This document shows, one piece after another, positions 7,446 through 16,338 of a stretch of DNA of 64,000 bases. Under the pieces are notes generated by a model. It was not told where the DNA came from. It searched no databases and worked only from the letters and a program-made list of their open reading frames with translations. Source of the DNA: Methylomonas rapida (lineage in GTDB: Bacteria > Pseudomonadota > Gammaproteobacteria > Methylococcales > Methylomonadaceae). Location: contig NZ_CP113517.1 of assembly GCF_024360925.2 (NCBI RefSeq), positions 1,488,001-1,552,000 of the forward strand, given 5' to 3'. Made by a program: the position numbers and the translations under genes. Within the stretch, counting starts at the first letter, position 1; every line of letters starts with the position of its first letter.

Positions 7446-9856
7446 CCACCGCCCAACGCCCCCGTGCCGATCAGTTATTCACGGTACTGGCTTATGAGTA
7501 CGACCATCATCTGTTTTTGATGGCCGATAACAGCCTTGGCTTTGGCTTTTTGTGCCGACCGATGACCGGCGCGGATGCCAGCGTTTCCGCTCGGGTTAAT
7601 GTGTTGTTGAATCAGGACTGGCCGCCCGACACGCTATTACAAGTATCACTGTGGACCTCACCGGACATTGAGGAATCGCTGGCGATCATGCAAACCCGGC
7701 GTCTGAAACAGCAAAAGTCGACTTATAAGACCATGACCCAGGCCAGTATCGAGTTCTTGCGGCAAGGCACCACCAAACCGCCCGAAGCGATTTCGGGGGC
7801 ACGCCTGCGGCGCAGCCATATTCTGGTCACGGTCAAATTGCCGATGGCATCCCCCCGACCGAGCGAAACCGACATCCGTCGTGCCAGTGAATTGCAAATG
7901 GCCACCCAGCAATCGCTGTCGACCATCGGCTTGTATCCGGAGGTTTTGGGTGCCGATCAATATGTCCGCATCCTCAACACGCTGCTCAACTGGCAGCCCG
8001 ATGCCGGCTGGAAAGACCGAGTGGTTCCCGAGTGCGATCCGACCCAACTGATCCGCGACCAATTGCTGGATTACGACAACGCGCTCGAGCTCGATGAAAA
8101 AGGTCTATGGCTGGGACATAAGCGCGTCAAGACCTTGTCCGCCAAACGCACACCCGACCATTTTTACTTCGGCAGCGCCAAAAGCTATCTGGGCGACATT
8201 TTGTCCGGTACCCGCGGCATCCGCCAGAATGCTTTGCTCAGTCTGACCTTGCATTACCCCGATGCCGAATCGACCCGCGCCCGTCAGGAAGGCGTGCGGC
8301 AATTCATCACCAATCAGGTCAATACACCGATTGCCCGGTTTTTGCCGGTGTTGGTGCAGCGTAAACACCATTTCGATGTGTTGTTCGACGCCTACCGCGA
8401 TGGCGACCGTCCGATTAGAGCGTATTTCGGTGTACTGCTGTTTTGCGACGAACAAGAAGAAGCGGCGGCGGTCTCCAATGCCCGCGTCTATTTTCGAGAG
8501 CTGGGTTTTCAGCTGTTGGAAGACAAGTATTTCTGCCTGCCGTTTTTCCTGAACTGTTTGCCCTTTGGTCCCGAGCGTTCGGCGATTGCCGATTTGAAAC
8601 GGTATCGTACCTTGGCCACCCGGCATGCGATTCCGTTGTTACCGTTATTCGGTGACTGGGCAGGCACCGGCACGCCGACATTGAACTTTGTTTCGCGTAA
8701 TGGCGAACAAATGGCCGTGTCCTTATTCGACACTACTGGCAATTACAACTTGTGTATCGCCGCCGAGTCCGGCAAAGGTAAATCCTTTCTGACCAACGAA
8801 ATCATCGTCAGCTACCTGACAGAAGGCGCGCAAATCTGGGCGATCGATGTCGGCCGCTCCTATGAAAACCTTTGCGAGGTACTGGAAGGCGATTTCGTTA
8901 AATTCACTCACGGTTCGAACATCTGTATGAACCCGTTCGAGATCGTGCAGAACTTCGAGGAGGAAGCCGACATGCTGGCCGGCTTGGTCAGCCAAATGGC
9001 GGCGCCGACCGAGAAATTGACCGATTTCCAGACGGCTGGTCTGAAGCGGATATTGAAGCAACTGTGGACCGAAAAGGCTCAGGCCATGTCCGTCGACGAA
9101 ATTGCAAAATGCCTGTGTGCCGAAACCGATCAACGCTTGAAGGATGTCGGCGAGCAGCTTTTTCCATTCACCACTAAAGGCGAATACGGCCGCTACTTCA
9201 ACGGCAAGAACAATGCCAAATTCGCCAACGACTTTACCGTGCTGGAACTCGAAGAACTCAAGGGCCGCAAGCATCTGCAGCAAGTCGTGTTGCTTCAACT
9301 GATCTACCAAATCCAGCAGGAGATGTATCTGGGCGAACGTAACCGACCCAAGATCGTGATTATCGACGAAGCCTGGGATCTACTCACCGAAGGCGATGTC
9401 GCCAAGTTTATGGAACACGGCTACCGGCGGTTTCGCAAATATGGCGGCGCGGCGGTGACCATCACTCAGTCGGTGAACGATTTATACCGAAACGCCGCCG
9501 GTCGGGCCATCGTCGAGAACTCGGCCAATATGTATTTATTGGGCCAAAAAGCCGAAGTCATCGAAGGCATGAAGCAAGATCGCCGTCTGCCGTTGTCCGA
9601 TGGCGGCTACGAGTTACTGAAAACCGTGCATACCTTGCCGGGCGCCTATTCCGAGATTTTCTTCATTACCGAGATGGGCTCCGGTATTGGCCGGCTGATC
9701 GTCGATCCTTACAAACGCATTCTGTTCTCCACCAAGCCCGAAGACGTCAACGCTTTGAAGCAATTGCGCCGGCAAGGCTTGAGCCTGGGTGATGCCATTC
9801 AACAACTCATCGACAACCGCAGCAGAAAACCCAGGGAGACTACCTATGGATCCTAA
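7442..9856 (+). CDS. traC: TraC, VirB4-like conjugation ATPase
   Basis: TraC powers pilus assembly and T4SS function at the inner membrane. This 804-aa protein has the VirB4/TraC N-terminal domain, then a RecA-like ATPase with Walker A (ESGKGKSFL, about residues 442-450) and Walker B (KIVIIDEAWDLL, about 635-646). Longer upstream starts in the same frame overlap the PLMP gene; the ATG at 7442, overlapping that gene's stop, is preferred. It shares 11 bp with the following trbI-like gene. Confidence 0.95.
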   Translation: MTTAQRPRADQLFTVLAYEYDHHLFLMADNSLGFGFLCRPMTGADASVSARVNVLLNQDWPPDTLLQVSLWTSPDIEESLAIMQTRRLKQQKSTYKTMTQASIEFLRQGTTKPPEAISGARLRRSHILVTVKLPMASPRPSETDIRRASELQMATQQSLSTIGLYPEVLGADQYVRILNTLLNWQPDAGWKDRVVPECDPTQLIRDQLLDYDNALELDEKGLWLGHKRVKTLSAKRTPDHFYFGSAKSYLGDILSGTRGIRQNALLSLTLHYPDAESTRARQEGVRQFITNQVNTPIARFLPVLVQRKHHFDVLFDAYRDGDRPIRAYFGVLLFCDEQEEAAAVSNARVYFRELGFQLLEDKYFCLPFFLNCLPFGPERSAIADLKRYRTLATRHAIPLLPLFGDWAGTGTPTLNFVSRNGEQMAVSLFDTTGNYNLCIAAESGKGKSFLTNEIIVSYLTEGAQIWAIDVGRSYENLCEVLEGDFVKFTHGSNICMNPFEIVQNFEEEADMLAGLVSQMAAPTEKLTDFQTAGLKRILKQLWTEKAQAMSVDEIAKCLCAETDQRLKDVGEQLFPFTTKGEYGRYFNGKNNAKFANDFTVLELEELKGRKHLQQVVLLQLIYQIQQEMYLGERNRPKIVIIDEAWDLLTEGDVAKFMEHGYRRFRKYGGAAVTITQSVNDLYRNAAGRAIVENSANMYLLGQKAEVIEGMKQDRRLPLSDGGYELLKTVHTLPGAYSEIFFITEMGSGIGRLIVDPYKRILFSTKPEDVNALKQLRRQGLSLGDAIQQLIDNRSRKPRETTYGS

Positions 9857-10163
9857 ATCGCAATGGCTCAGCACCGTTTTCATCGCAGCCTGTCTGGGCG
9901 GCATCGGCGGTTGGCTGGCGGCGCAACAGCAATTACAACAGCCCATCGCTCGATTAAATATGGTCACACCGGTGTTTGTACTTGACCGGGCCAAGCTGAT
10001 TCAAAGCATTCCACCCAATGCGAGCCAGGAACACATGGCCAAGATCGTCGATGACTGGCAGGCTCAGGCCAAAAAGCTCAGTGATGCAGGTTATCTGGTG
10101 ATTGATTCGACGGCGGTGGTGGCTGCACCGGAGGATGTCTATGTTCGACAAGCCGGACGCTAA
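9846..10163 (+). CDS. trbI: TrbI-family F-type conjugal transfer protein
   Basis: This 105-aa protein has one N-terminal membrane segment (about 8-26) and a periplasmic region ending in VIDSTAVVAAPEDVYVRQ, similar in layout to F TrbI, which affects pilus retraction and length. The ATG at 9846 is chosen because GGGAG lies eight bases upstream; it overlaps the end of traC. The gene name is inferred from position (after traC, before the peptidase) and the F-type TrbI pattern. Confidence 0.7.
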   Translation: MDPKSQWLSTVFIAACLGGIGGWLAAQQQLQQPIARLNMVTPVFVLDRAKLIQSIPPNASQEHMAKIVDDWQAQAKKLSDAGYLVIDSTAVVAAPEDVYVRQAGR

Positions 10164-10686
10164 AGATATGAACAAACCACAGGCCCATAAGCGACCGCGT
10201 TTAGACCAGTTTCTGCTCAAGGCGGTACCGATTTTGTTGTTGGCTCTAGCCGTTGAACGCTATATCGGCCAACGCTTTCTAATCGGCGGCGACGATCAGG
10301 TCGATCGCTGCCTACCGGACAAATGGGTTTACCTGATCGACACCCACAACAAGGATATCTGGCGCGGCGATTTGATTGCCTTTCGAGCAGAACGCATGGC
10401 TCCATTTTTCAAGGATGGCCAAATCATCGTCAAAATCGCCGCCGGCGTCACCGGCGACACCATACACGTCGATCCGCAGCACACCACGATTAACGGTGAA
10501 CGAATCATCGACGGGTTGCCTTTAACGGAGAAACTCAAAAGGCCCGCGACCCAATTCAAACGTCATGAAACCATTCCACCGGCTGCCTACTGGGTAACCG
10601 GACAAACCGACAAAAGCTTCGATTCGCGTTACTGGGGCTATGTCTACGACCACCAAGTGATTGGACGGGCCTATGCGTTGTTTTGA
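10141..10686 (+). CDS. trhF: TrhF/TraF-like S26 signal peptidase
   Basis: This 181-aa inner-membrane protein has one N-terminal helix and the S26 peptidase fold: RGDLIAFRAE, the lysine box VKIAAGVTGDTI, and the terminal SFDSRYWGYV box. It probably processes the TraA prepilin. At the usual serine-nucleophile position the sequence reads DRCLPDKW, so a cysteine sits where SMxP has serine. GGAGG at 10130 supports the ATG at 10141. It overlaps traW by 14 bp. Confidence 0.85.
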   Translation: MFDKPDAKDMNKPQAHKRPRLDQFLLKAVPILLLALAVERYIGQRFLIGGDDQVDRCLPDKWVYLIDTHNKDIWRGDLIAFRAERMAPFFKDGQIIVKIAAGVTGDTIHVDPQHTTINGERIIDGLPLTEKLKRPATQFKRHETIPPAAYWVTGQTDKSFDSRYWGYVYDHQVIGRAYALF

Positions 10687-11887
10687 TCCACCTCAATTTC
10701 CTTGGCGGCAAGTGGCGGTCTGTTTGCTCAGTTGTTTCGGCGGTGTGCTGACGGTTCACGCTGAAGAAGCCTGGCTGCAACGTTCTAAAGCCATTTTGCA
10801 GGCATTGGAAGGCCAGGCTAGGCCCGATTGGTTGAATGGCCAATCTGAACAGTTGGACATGAAACGCCAGGCGCAACATGTGTTGGAAGCGTCGCAAGCG
10901 ATCCAAACAGAGGCACTATCGACACGATTGCCAACGGTGGCAAGTGGTCTGCCGACAACAACTTCGAATAAACCACTCAGGCTGTTGTTTGTGTCCTTCT
11001 CACTGGGTGAGTCCGCACTGAAAGGCATCTTCGAAGAGGCCGCAGGCCGAAACGATGTTCTGCTGGTTTTTCGCGGTCCCAAGCCCGGCCAAAAGTTACC
11101 GGCCTTGATGGCCGACCTCAAGCGCTTTTTGAAAGGCATTGAGCCATTGCCAAACATTGTCATAGATCCCACCCGTTTTCAGCGCTGGTCGGTGACGGCG
11201 GTACCAGACATCGTTGTCGAACAGGACGGTAAAGCCCGGCTACACGTTCGAGGTGTCAGCAGCCTGTCCTGGCTGGACGAGCAACTCAAAGCCGGCAAGC
11301 AGGGTGATTTGGGAACCTTGGGTGATGTCGGCCAGATTGCCGAAATCGACTTGCTCGAAGAGATCAAACGTAGGATGACTACCATTGACTGGAAACAAAA
11401 GCAGCAACAGGCGATTGCTCGATTTTGGGAACAACAGAAATTTGAAGACTTACCCACAGCTCAGGTGAATCTTGACCGGACCGTGGATCTGACCATCACC
11501 GCTCCGCGCGATCTGGCAGCGCCGAACGGTCAGCTAATCATCCGTGCCGGACAAACCGTCAATCCGTTGGACAAAATGCCGTTTAGCTTATGTCTAAAGG
11601 TGTTCGATGCCACGGTGCCGGCTCAAGTCGAGCTGATAGAGCATCAGTCCTGCCAGGACAAACAGGCACGCGTGATGTATCTGGCCACGTCACTACCGCG
11701 CCAGTCTGGGTGGGATAGCTTGCAGCGTTTGGAAACTGCGCTGCAGGCACCGGTGTATTTACTGACGCCGGATGTGCGCCGCCGATTTCAATTACAAAAT
11801 GTGCCGGCTATAGTCGAACAATCCGGTAACCGTCTACTGGTTCGCGAACGCAAGCTGCCTGTTTCAACGGCGGGAGCTAAATCATGA
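10673..11887 (+). CDS. traW: TraW, with fused TrbC-like domain
   Basis: This 404-aa exported protein has a signal peptide (VCLLSCFGGVLTVHA). An N-terminal F-type TrbC-like thioredoxin-fold region follows (RLLFVSFSLGESALKGIFEEA, about 102-125; TAVPDIVVEQDG), then a C-terminal TraW domain (QAIARFWEQQKF; LIIRAGQTVNPLDKMPFS). In F these are two genes; the fused form is typical of SXT/IncHI systems. It acts in the periplasm with TraU in pilus assembly. The stop overlaps traU (ATGA). Confidence 0.88.
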   Translation: MRCFDPPQFPWRQVAVCLLSCFGGVLTVHAEEAWLQRSKAILQALEGQARPDWLNGQSEQLDMKRQAQHVLEASQAIQTEALSTRLPTVASGLPTTTSNKPLRLLFVSFSLGESALKGIFEEAAGRNDVLLVFRGPKPGQKLPALMADLKRFLKGIEPLPNIVIDPTRFQRWSVTAVPDIVVEQDGKARLHVRGVSSLSWLDEQLKAGKQGDLGTLGDVGQIAEIDLLEEIKRRMTTIDWKQKQQQAIARFWEQQKFEDLPTAQVNLDRTVDLTITAPRDLAAPNGQLIIRAGQTVNPLDKMPFSLCLKVFDATVPAQVELIEHQSCQDKQARVMYLATSLPRQSGWDSLQRLETALQAPVYLLTPDVRRRFQLQNVPAIVEQSGNRLLVRERKLPVSTAGAKS

Positions 11888-12924
11888 AGCGATTACAGCG
11901 GACGGCTATCATGGCCTTGGGATTTTTATGGCTGTTGATCTCGGGTGTAACAGCGGCCGAAACCACTACGAATAGCGTCGACCCGTTGTGCTCGGACGCC
12001 GAACTGTGGTCCGGCAAGCTGATTACCGATATTTGTTGGAGCTGCTTGTTTCCGATTCGAGCGGCCGGAGCATCGCTGGGTGGCGGCAATGTGCCCAGTA
12101 TCGCCACCGATGAGAAGTTTTGCTTTTGTACCAACAGCAGGAACATTCCGGAACTCGGCATGACCATGGGCTTATGGAATCCTGCTCGGCTGATCGAGAT
12201 CGTCAGAAATCCTTGGTGCTCGCCGGCACTGGGCGGCCATAAGTTCAGTGCTTCAAATGTGCGATTGATCGCCACCACCGGCAAGGCCGACTTCGATGCC
12301 AGTGAAATGTCGTTTTTCAATTACCACTATTTCGCCTTTCCGTTGACCATCCTGCTGGATTTGTTCTGGGATGGCCGCTGCAACAGTGATGGCTACCGGG
12401 ATTTCGATTTGCTATATGTCTCGGAACTGGACCCGACCTGGAACAACGATTTATTGGCGTTTTTTACCAGTCCGGAAACGGCGTTGTTCGCCAATCCGGT
12501 GGCCATCTCCGCGTGCGTCGCGGATGCTGCGGCGGCGGCCACCGGCAATCCTCTCGATGCCTTGTTCTGGTGTGCCGGTGCTTGGGGGCATATGTATCCC
12601 TTGTCCGGCATTTCACCCACCAGTTACGGCACCGACCCACGCATCACCAGTTTATTAGCCACCCGCGCCACGGCATCCTTGCATCGCCGCGGGTTGGCCT
12701 GGAAAACCTCGGGCAACGATGCTTTATGCGGCGGCTATATCTATCCCTTCATTCCCAAGTCGCAATACCGGCTATCGATGTTTTATCCGGTCGCGGAAAC
12801 CGAGTCCAATCATGCCATTGGAGAAACCACCTTCAAATGGGGTGCGGGCCGCACTTATCCGGGACCGGGCGAGGACCATCTATACATCCTGTTTAGGTGG
12901 CAGGACTGTTGTGTTGGGTTATAA
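11884..12924 (+). CDS. traU: TraU, cysteine-rich periplasmic transfer protein
   Basis: TraU is needed for DNA transfer and pilus assembly. The 346-aa protein has a signal peptide (MALGFLWLLISGVTAAE) and many cysteines, including DICWSCLFPIR, FCFCTNS, NPWCSPALGGH and the terminal RWQDCCVGL, all characteristic of TraU. Its disulfides are probable substrates of the DsbC encoded upstream. It is coupled to traW by ATGA and followed by traN after 4 bp. Confidence 0.92.
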   Translation: MKRLQRTAIMALGFLWLLISGVTAAETTTNSVDPLCSDAELWSGKLITDICWSCLFPIRAAGASLGGGNVPSIATDEKFCFCTNSRNIPELGMTMGLWNPARLIEIVRNPWCSPALGGHKFSASNVRLIATTGKADFDASEMSFFNYHYFAFPLTILLDLFWDGRCNSDGYRDFDLLYVSELDPTWNNDLLAFFTSPETALFANPVAISACVADAAAAATGNPLDALFWCAGAWGHMYPLSGISPTSYGTDPRITSLLATRATASLHRRGLAWKTSGNDALCGGYIYPFIPKSQYRLSMFYPVAETESNHAIGETTFKWGAGRTYPGPGEDHLYILFRWQDCCVGL

Positions 12925-12928
12925 GGCG

Positions 12929-15706
12929 ATGAGAAAGTTCTTTGAACCTCAAGCATTCGTCACGCAAAGCCTATCTGCGGTACTGTGCGTCACACTCGCT
13001 TGGACTCCGTTTGGCGTTTCCTGGGCGGATGCCATTCAGGCGGCCGGGCGTGATGGCCAACAATTGGGCCAGCAAGTTCTGGGCGGTTTTGCGTTTCCGC
13101 TCGATACCGGTAACGGCACGCTAACCTTGAATCCGGGGACTGCTCAGGAAAGTGCCATATCGATTGGCACCTTGTTTCCGGATACTAACAGCGCTACGAC
13201 CACGGCCCAGGACTTTGCCGATCTCTATGGCAACAACCCCGGCACACTGGCGGCGGGGTTAAACGCGCAGACCGCCTTGAACGGCGAAACCAGCTTCACC
13301 GGCGAAGCCTATCGCACCCTGATTGACAACGCCCACCAGTCGCATCCGGATTTTCACAACGATGCAGTCTGGACTGCCGGTGATCAGGTGTTTGCCAATT
13401 TCACGCCCTGGGCGCAGTCGTTTTCGGACTGTACCACCGTGACCACGCAAACCGAGACCAGCCATTCGGTCCGTATCCCCGACTATCAGTTGTGTCTGCG
13501 CCAACCGACAGTACCGCATAGCTGTACAGCCACCCATCAAGTCAATGTAGAGACGCTACTCAGCTTTGTATCCGGTAACGGAGGCATGTCCAGCTGTGGA
13601 TCTGGCTGCATGGATTTGTACGTGGGCCGCGTTGGCGATAACTATTGGTCAGCCGGCTGCGGCATATTCAACTGGGAAGTTACATACAACGTCCTTCACC
13701 CGGAAGCCATCATCAGTGCCACGCTGGAAGACGTCGAATTCGATGACCATGCCCGCGTCTATTACGGCGGGAATCTGATCTATACCGGTTCCACCGGCTG
13801 GGGAGGCTCATGTGAGCTCAGCAATAGCTGGGTCGACCATCCCAATCGCGACGTCACCTATGCCTTCAACAGTACGGGCAACAAAGTCTTCAAACAGGAA
13901 ACCATGGTTGGTGGTAATGGTGAAGGTTATTCCAGGATTCGGCTCCGTTATGATTTGTCGAAATTGATCACCCAGGATCAATGGAGTTGGAGTGGCCCGA
14001 ATTGCCAAAACTTAGCCAATGCGATTACTGACGGCATTTGTCAGGCCGGCAGCCAATTGAGTTGTACTAGCGATCCTGCCAATGCCTCGGGTTGTTACGT
14101 CGATCCGACATCGCAAGTCATGGTCTGCGGCTCGGATTTGGCGCAAGCACCAGTAGCCAGTTCGACGGGGATCCGTAATACCTGTATGAGTATCCAGGCC
14201 GCCGGGAACTGCGATCTTAATCAGTATGGCCAATGCTGGACCGATACCGCCGGCACCCACTGTTTGGAGCCGCCGGCCAACGGGATACCCAACAAGACCT
14301 GTGCGTCATTAGAAACCCAAGGCTGCTCGTTCATCAAAAGCCAATGTACCAGTGTATTGGCCTCAGGAACCTGCTGGGACAGTGTCGATACCTACGACTG
14401 CGGGCAAACGGTGGGCATTCCCGGCATTCAAAGCAGTACCCAACAACAATGCGCCGGGCCGATCCGCTGCATGGGCGAAGATTGCATTACCGTGAATCGC
14501 ACCCAGAGCCAGGATTTTAGCAAGGCGGTGGCCTTGCTCAATAGCTCCCAGCAAATGGCGATGGATTTACATTGCGACTACGCCAATGCCAATTTACAAC
14601 AAAAGGATCCGACCACCTGCCAGGTATTCCAGGGCAAACCGGCCAGTTGCAAAATGGTCGGCGGTGCACTCAGTCTGGTGGATTGTTGCGAAACGCCCTC
14701 GGGCGCGATGGGGTTAGGCCGCTACATTGATTTGCTGATCGCCACCAGTCAAATGGACAGCGCAGTGATGGCCATGGACAGCACCTCGGCTATTAGAGGC
14801 GCCTGGGAAACCATGCGTACACCGTTCACTTTGGCCGGCGATGCCTGGAACAGTTTTCAGGCGGATTTTGCCTCGGGCGTAAATGACTTGGTCGGCACCG
14901 ATATGCTCAGTACCAGCGATATTGCCTCGCAAGGTTTACTCGACTCGCTGAAAGGTGAATTAATGAAGTCGGTAGCGGAATGGATCGGCCAGACCTTTGG
15001 CGAAGCCGCCGGCAATGCCTTGTTCAGCGCCGGTGGTCAGGCTGCCTTCGACTCGGCGGGTAATCTGACCCCGGCAGCGGAATCGGGTGGCGTCGAGTTA
15101 GGAGGCGGTGCCGCGGTCGCCGGCGAACTGCTCGGCACATTGATGACAGCCTATACTGTGGTGATGATCATCATCATGATCATCCAGATCGTCTATTCCT
15201 GCGAGGAACCGGAGTATGAACTCGCCGCCAAGAAACAGCTCAAAGTCTGCACGGACCTCGGCACCTATTGCGAAAGCAAGGTGGCTGGCGTGTGTTGGGT
15301 CCGCAAGGAAAGTTACTGTTGCTACAACTCACCGCTAGCACGCATCCTCAACGAACAAATCAAACCGCAATTGGGGATGGATTTCGGTACACCGGAAAGT
15401 CCCAGTTGTACCGGCATCAAAGTCGCTGACCTGGACCGCGTGGATTGGACACGAGTCAATTTGGACGAATGGTTGGCGATTCTGGCTCAGACCGGGCATT
15501 TACCGACCGCAGCCAATGCGGCGTCCATGCTGAATCTGGATCAACTCACCGGCACAGGCAGCCGACTCAATCCGCAGAAATACGGCGCAGCCTCCAGCGG
15601 CCGCCAAGACACCTTAACCCGTACTCAAGGCCGGATGACCGATTTGGATGTACCCACGGTCAAACGGCAGTCGGAACTGGAAGGCTGGGGTATGGGGCCG
15701 CAATGA
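12929..15706 (+). CDS. traN: TraN, outer-membrane mating-pair stabilisation protein
   Basis: This large (925-aa) exported, cysteine-rich adhesin stabilises contact with the recipient. The signal peptide ends near SWADAIQ. Dozens of cysteines occur in the middle (CQAGSQLSCTSDPANASGCYVDP; CASLETQGCSF) and near the C terminus, as in TraN. I chose the ATG at 12929 (MRKFFEPQ), four bases after traU, rather than upstream starts inside traU. It is the last core gene before the defence cargo. Confidence 0.9.
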   Translation: MRKFFEPQAFVTQSLSAVLCVTLAWTPFGVSWADAIQAAGRDGQQLGQQVLGGFAFPLDTGNGTLTLNPGTAQESAISIGTLFPDTNSATTTAQDFADLYGNNPGTLAAGLNAQTALNGETSFTGEAYRTLIDNAHQSHPDFHNDAVWTAGDQVFANFTPWAQSFSDCTTVTTQTETSHSVRIPDYQLCLRQPTVPHSCTATHQVNVETLLSFVSGNGGMSSCGSGCMDLYVGRVGDNYWSAGCGIFNWEVTYNVLHPEAIISATLEDVEFDDHARVYYGGNLIYTGSTGWGGSCELSNSWVDHPNRDVTYAFNSTGNKVFKQETMVGGNGEGYSRIRLRYDLSKLITQDQWSWSGPNCQNLANAITDGICQAGSQLSCTSDPANASGCYVDPTSQVMVCGSDLAQAPVASSTGIRNTCMSIQAAGNCDLNQYGQCWTDTAGTHCLEPPANGIPNKTCASLETQGCSFIKSQCTSVLASGTCWDSVDTYDCGQTVGIPGIQSSTQQQCAGPIRCMGEDCITVNRTQSQDFSKAVALLNSSQQMAMDLHCDYANANLQQKDPTTCQVFQGKPASCKMVGGALSLVDCCETPSGAMGLGRYIDLLIATSQMDSAVMAMDSTSAIRGAWETMRTPFTLAGDAWNSFQADFASGVNDLVGTDMLSTSDIASQGLLDSLKGELMKSVAEWIGQTFGEAAGNALFSAGGQAAFDSAGNLTPAAESGGVELGGGAAVAGELLGTLMTAYTVVMIIIMIIQIVYSCEEPEYELAAKKQLKVCTDLGTYCESKVAGVCWVRKESYCCYNSPLARILNEQIKPQLGMDFGTPESPSCTGIKVADLDRVDWTRVNLDEWLAILAQTGHLPTAANAASMLNLDQLTGTGSRLNPQKYGAASSGRQDTLTRTQGRMTDLDVPTVKRQSELEGWGMGPQ

Positions 15707-15771
15707 GCGATCTAAAACTTACTGAACCGCGTCTTTCAAGCCTTTGTCGACTTTGGAAGAAGGTAATTTAG
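15703..15771 (+). pseudogene. 22-codon remnant reading frame after traN
   Basis: The frame MSDLKLTEPRLSSLCRLWKK starts on an ATGA overlapping the traN stop, like the other coupled junctions of this operon, but stops after 22 codons. It may be the 5' stub of the next transfer gene, cut where the defence island entered. It could equally be a chance frame. Confidence 0.25.
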
Positions 15772-16083
15772 ACGATGCAGACTACTGACACGAGGTTACA
15801 GAGATAGCATTAAGGGCTGAACAATTAGGGCATGCTAGCCGTCCTAAATGAATGCTAGGAGTCTTACTTTTAACCATAATAGTCAATGAGACAGTTTCAT
15901 CGGCAAATGAAGATGTATTGTTCTGACTGGATCATTCTCCAAGCACATACACATAAATCAAATCCAATACACCATTTCTAGTATCTCTCACACAAAAGTT
16001 TGTACAGAATTCAGGCGCATATAATTGCTGCATTGAAAATTTTGCACTATCCTGTCAAAGTTTGTCCTAAATTGGCCATCAAT
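15772..16083. other. Junction between transfer operon and defence island
   Basis: About 310 AT-rich bases without a credible gene. They probably hold the end of the tra transcript and the promoter of the defence operon. I see no strong terminator hairpin and could not define -35/-10 boxes with confidence. Confidence 0.4.
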
Positions 16084-16278
16084 ATGTCATCAAGTACCAG
16101 CGAGGGCGAAATCCTCACTATCAAGCAGGTCGCCGACTACCTGAAGGTCACGGAGCGAACGATCTACAGACTGGCGGCTGCTAAGCAAATCCCCGCTTTC
16201 AAAGTTGGTGGGAGCTGGCGGTTCTCGCGAGCCGAAATCGATAGCTGGATCAAGCAGCAGTCGATGGATAGACTTTAA
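16084..16278 (+). CDS. Excisionase-family helix-turn-helix protein
   Basis: This 64-aa MerR/Xis-type HTH_17 protein contains EILTIKQVADYLKVTERTIYR and AFKVGGSWRFSRAEIDSWI. Such proteins bind DNA as small regulators or excisionases. It lies 60 bp before the DUF499 gene, so I infer a regulator of the defence operon rather than of excision. The ATG at 16084 is preferred; an upstream TTG extension lacks a clear ribosome-binding site and conservation. Confidence 0.75.
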   Translation: MSSSTSEGEILTIKQVADYLKVTERTIYRLAAAKQIPAFKVGGSWRFSRAEIDSWIKQQSMDRL

Positions 16279-16338
16279 ACAAGCCGTGAACATGATAGTG
16301 ATACCTAGGGCCAACAGAACAATGGAGATCGAAAGTTA

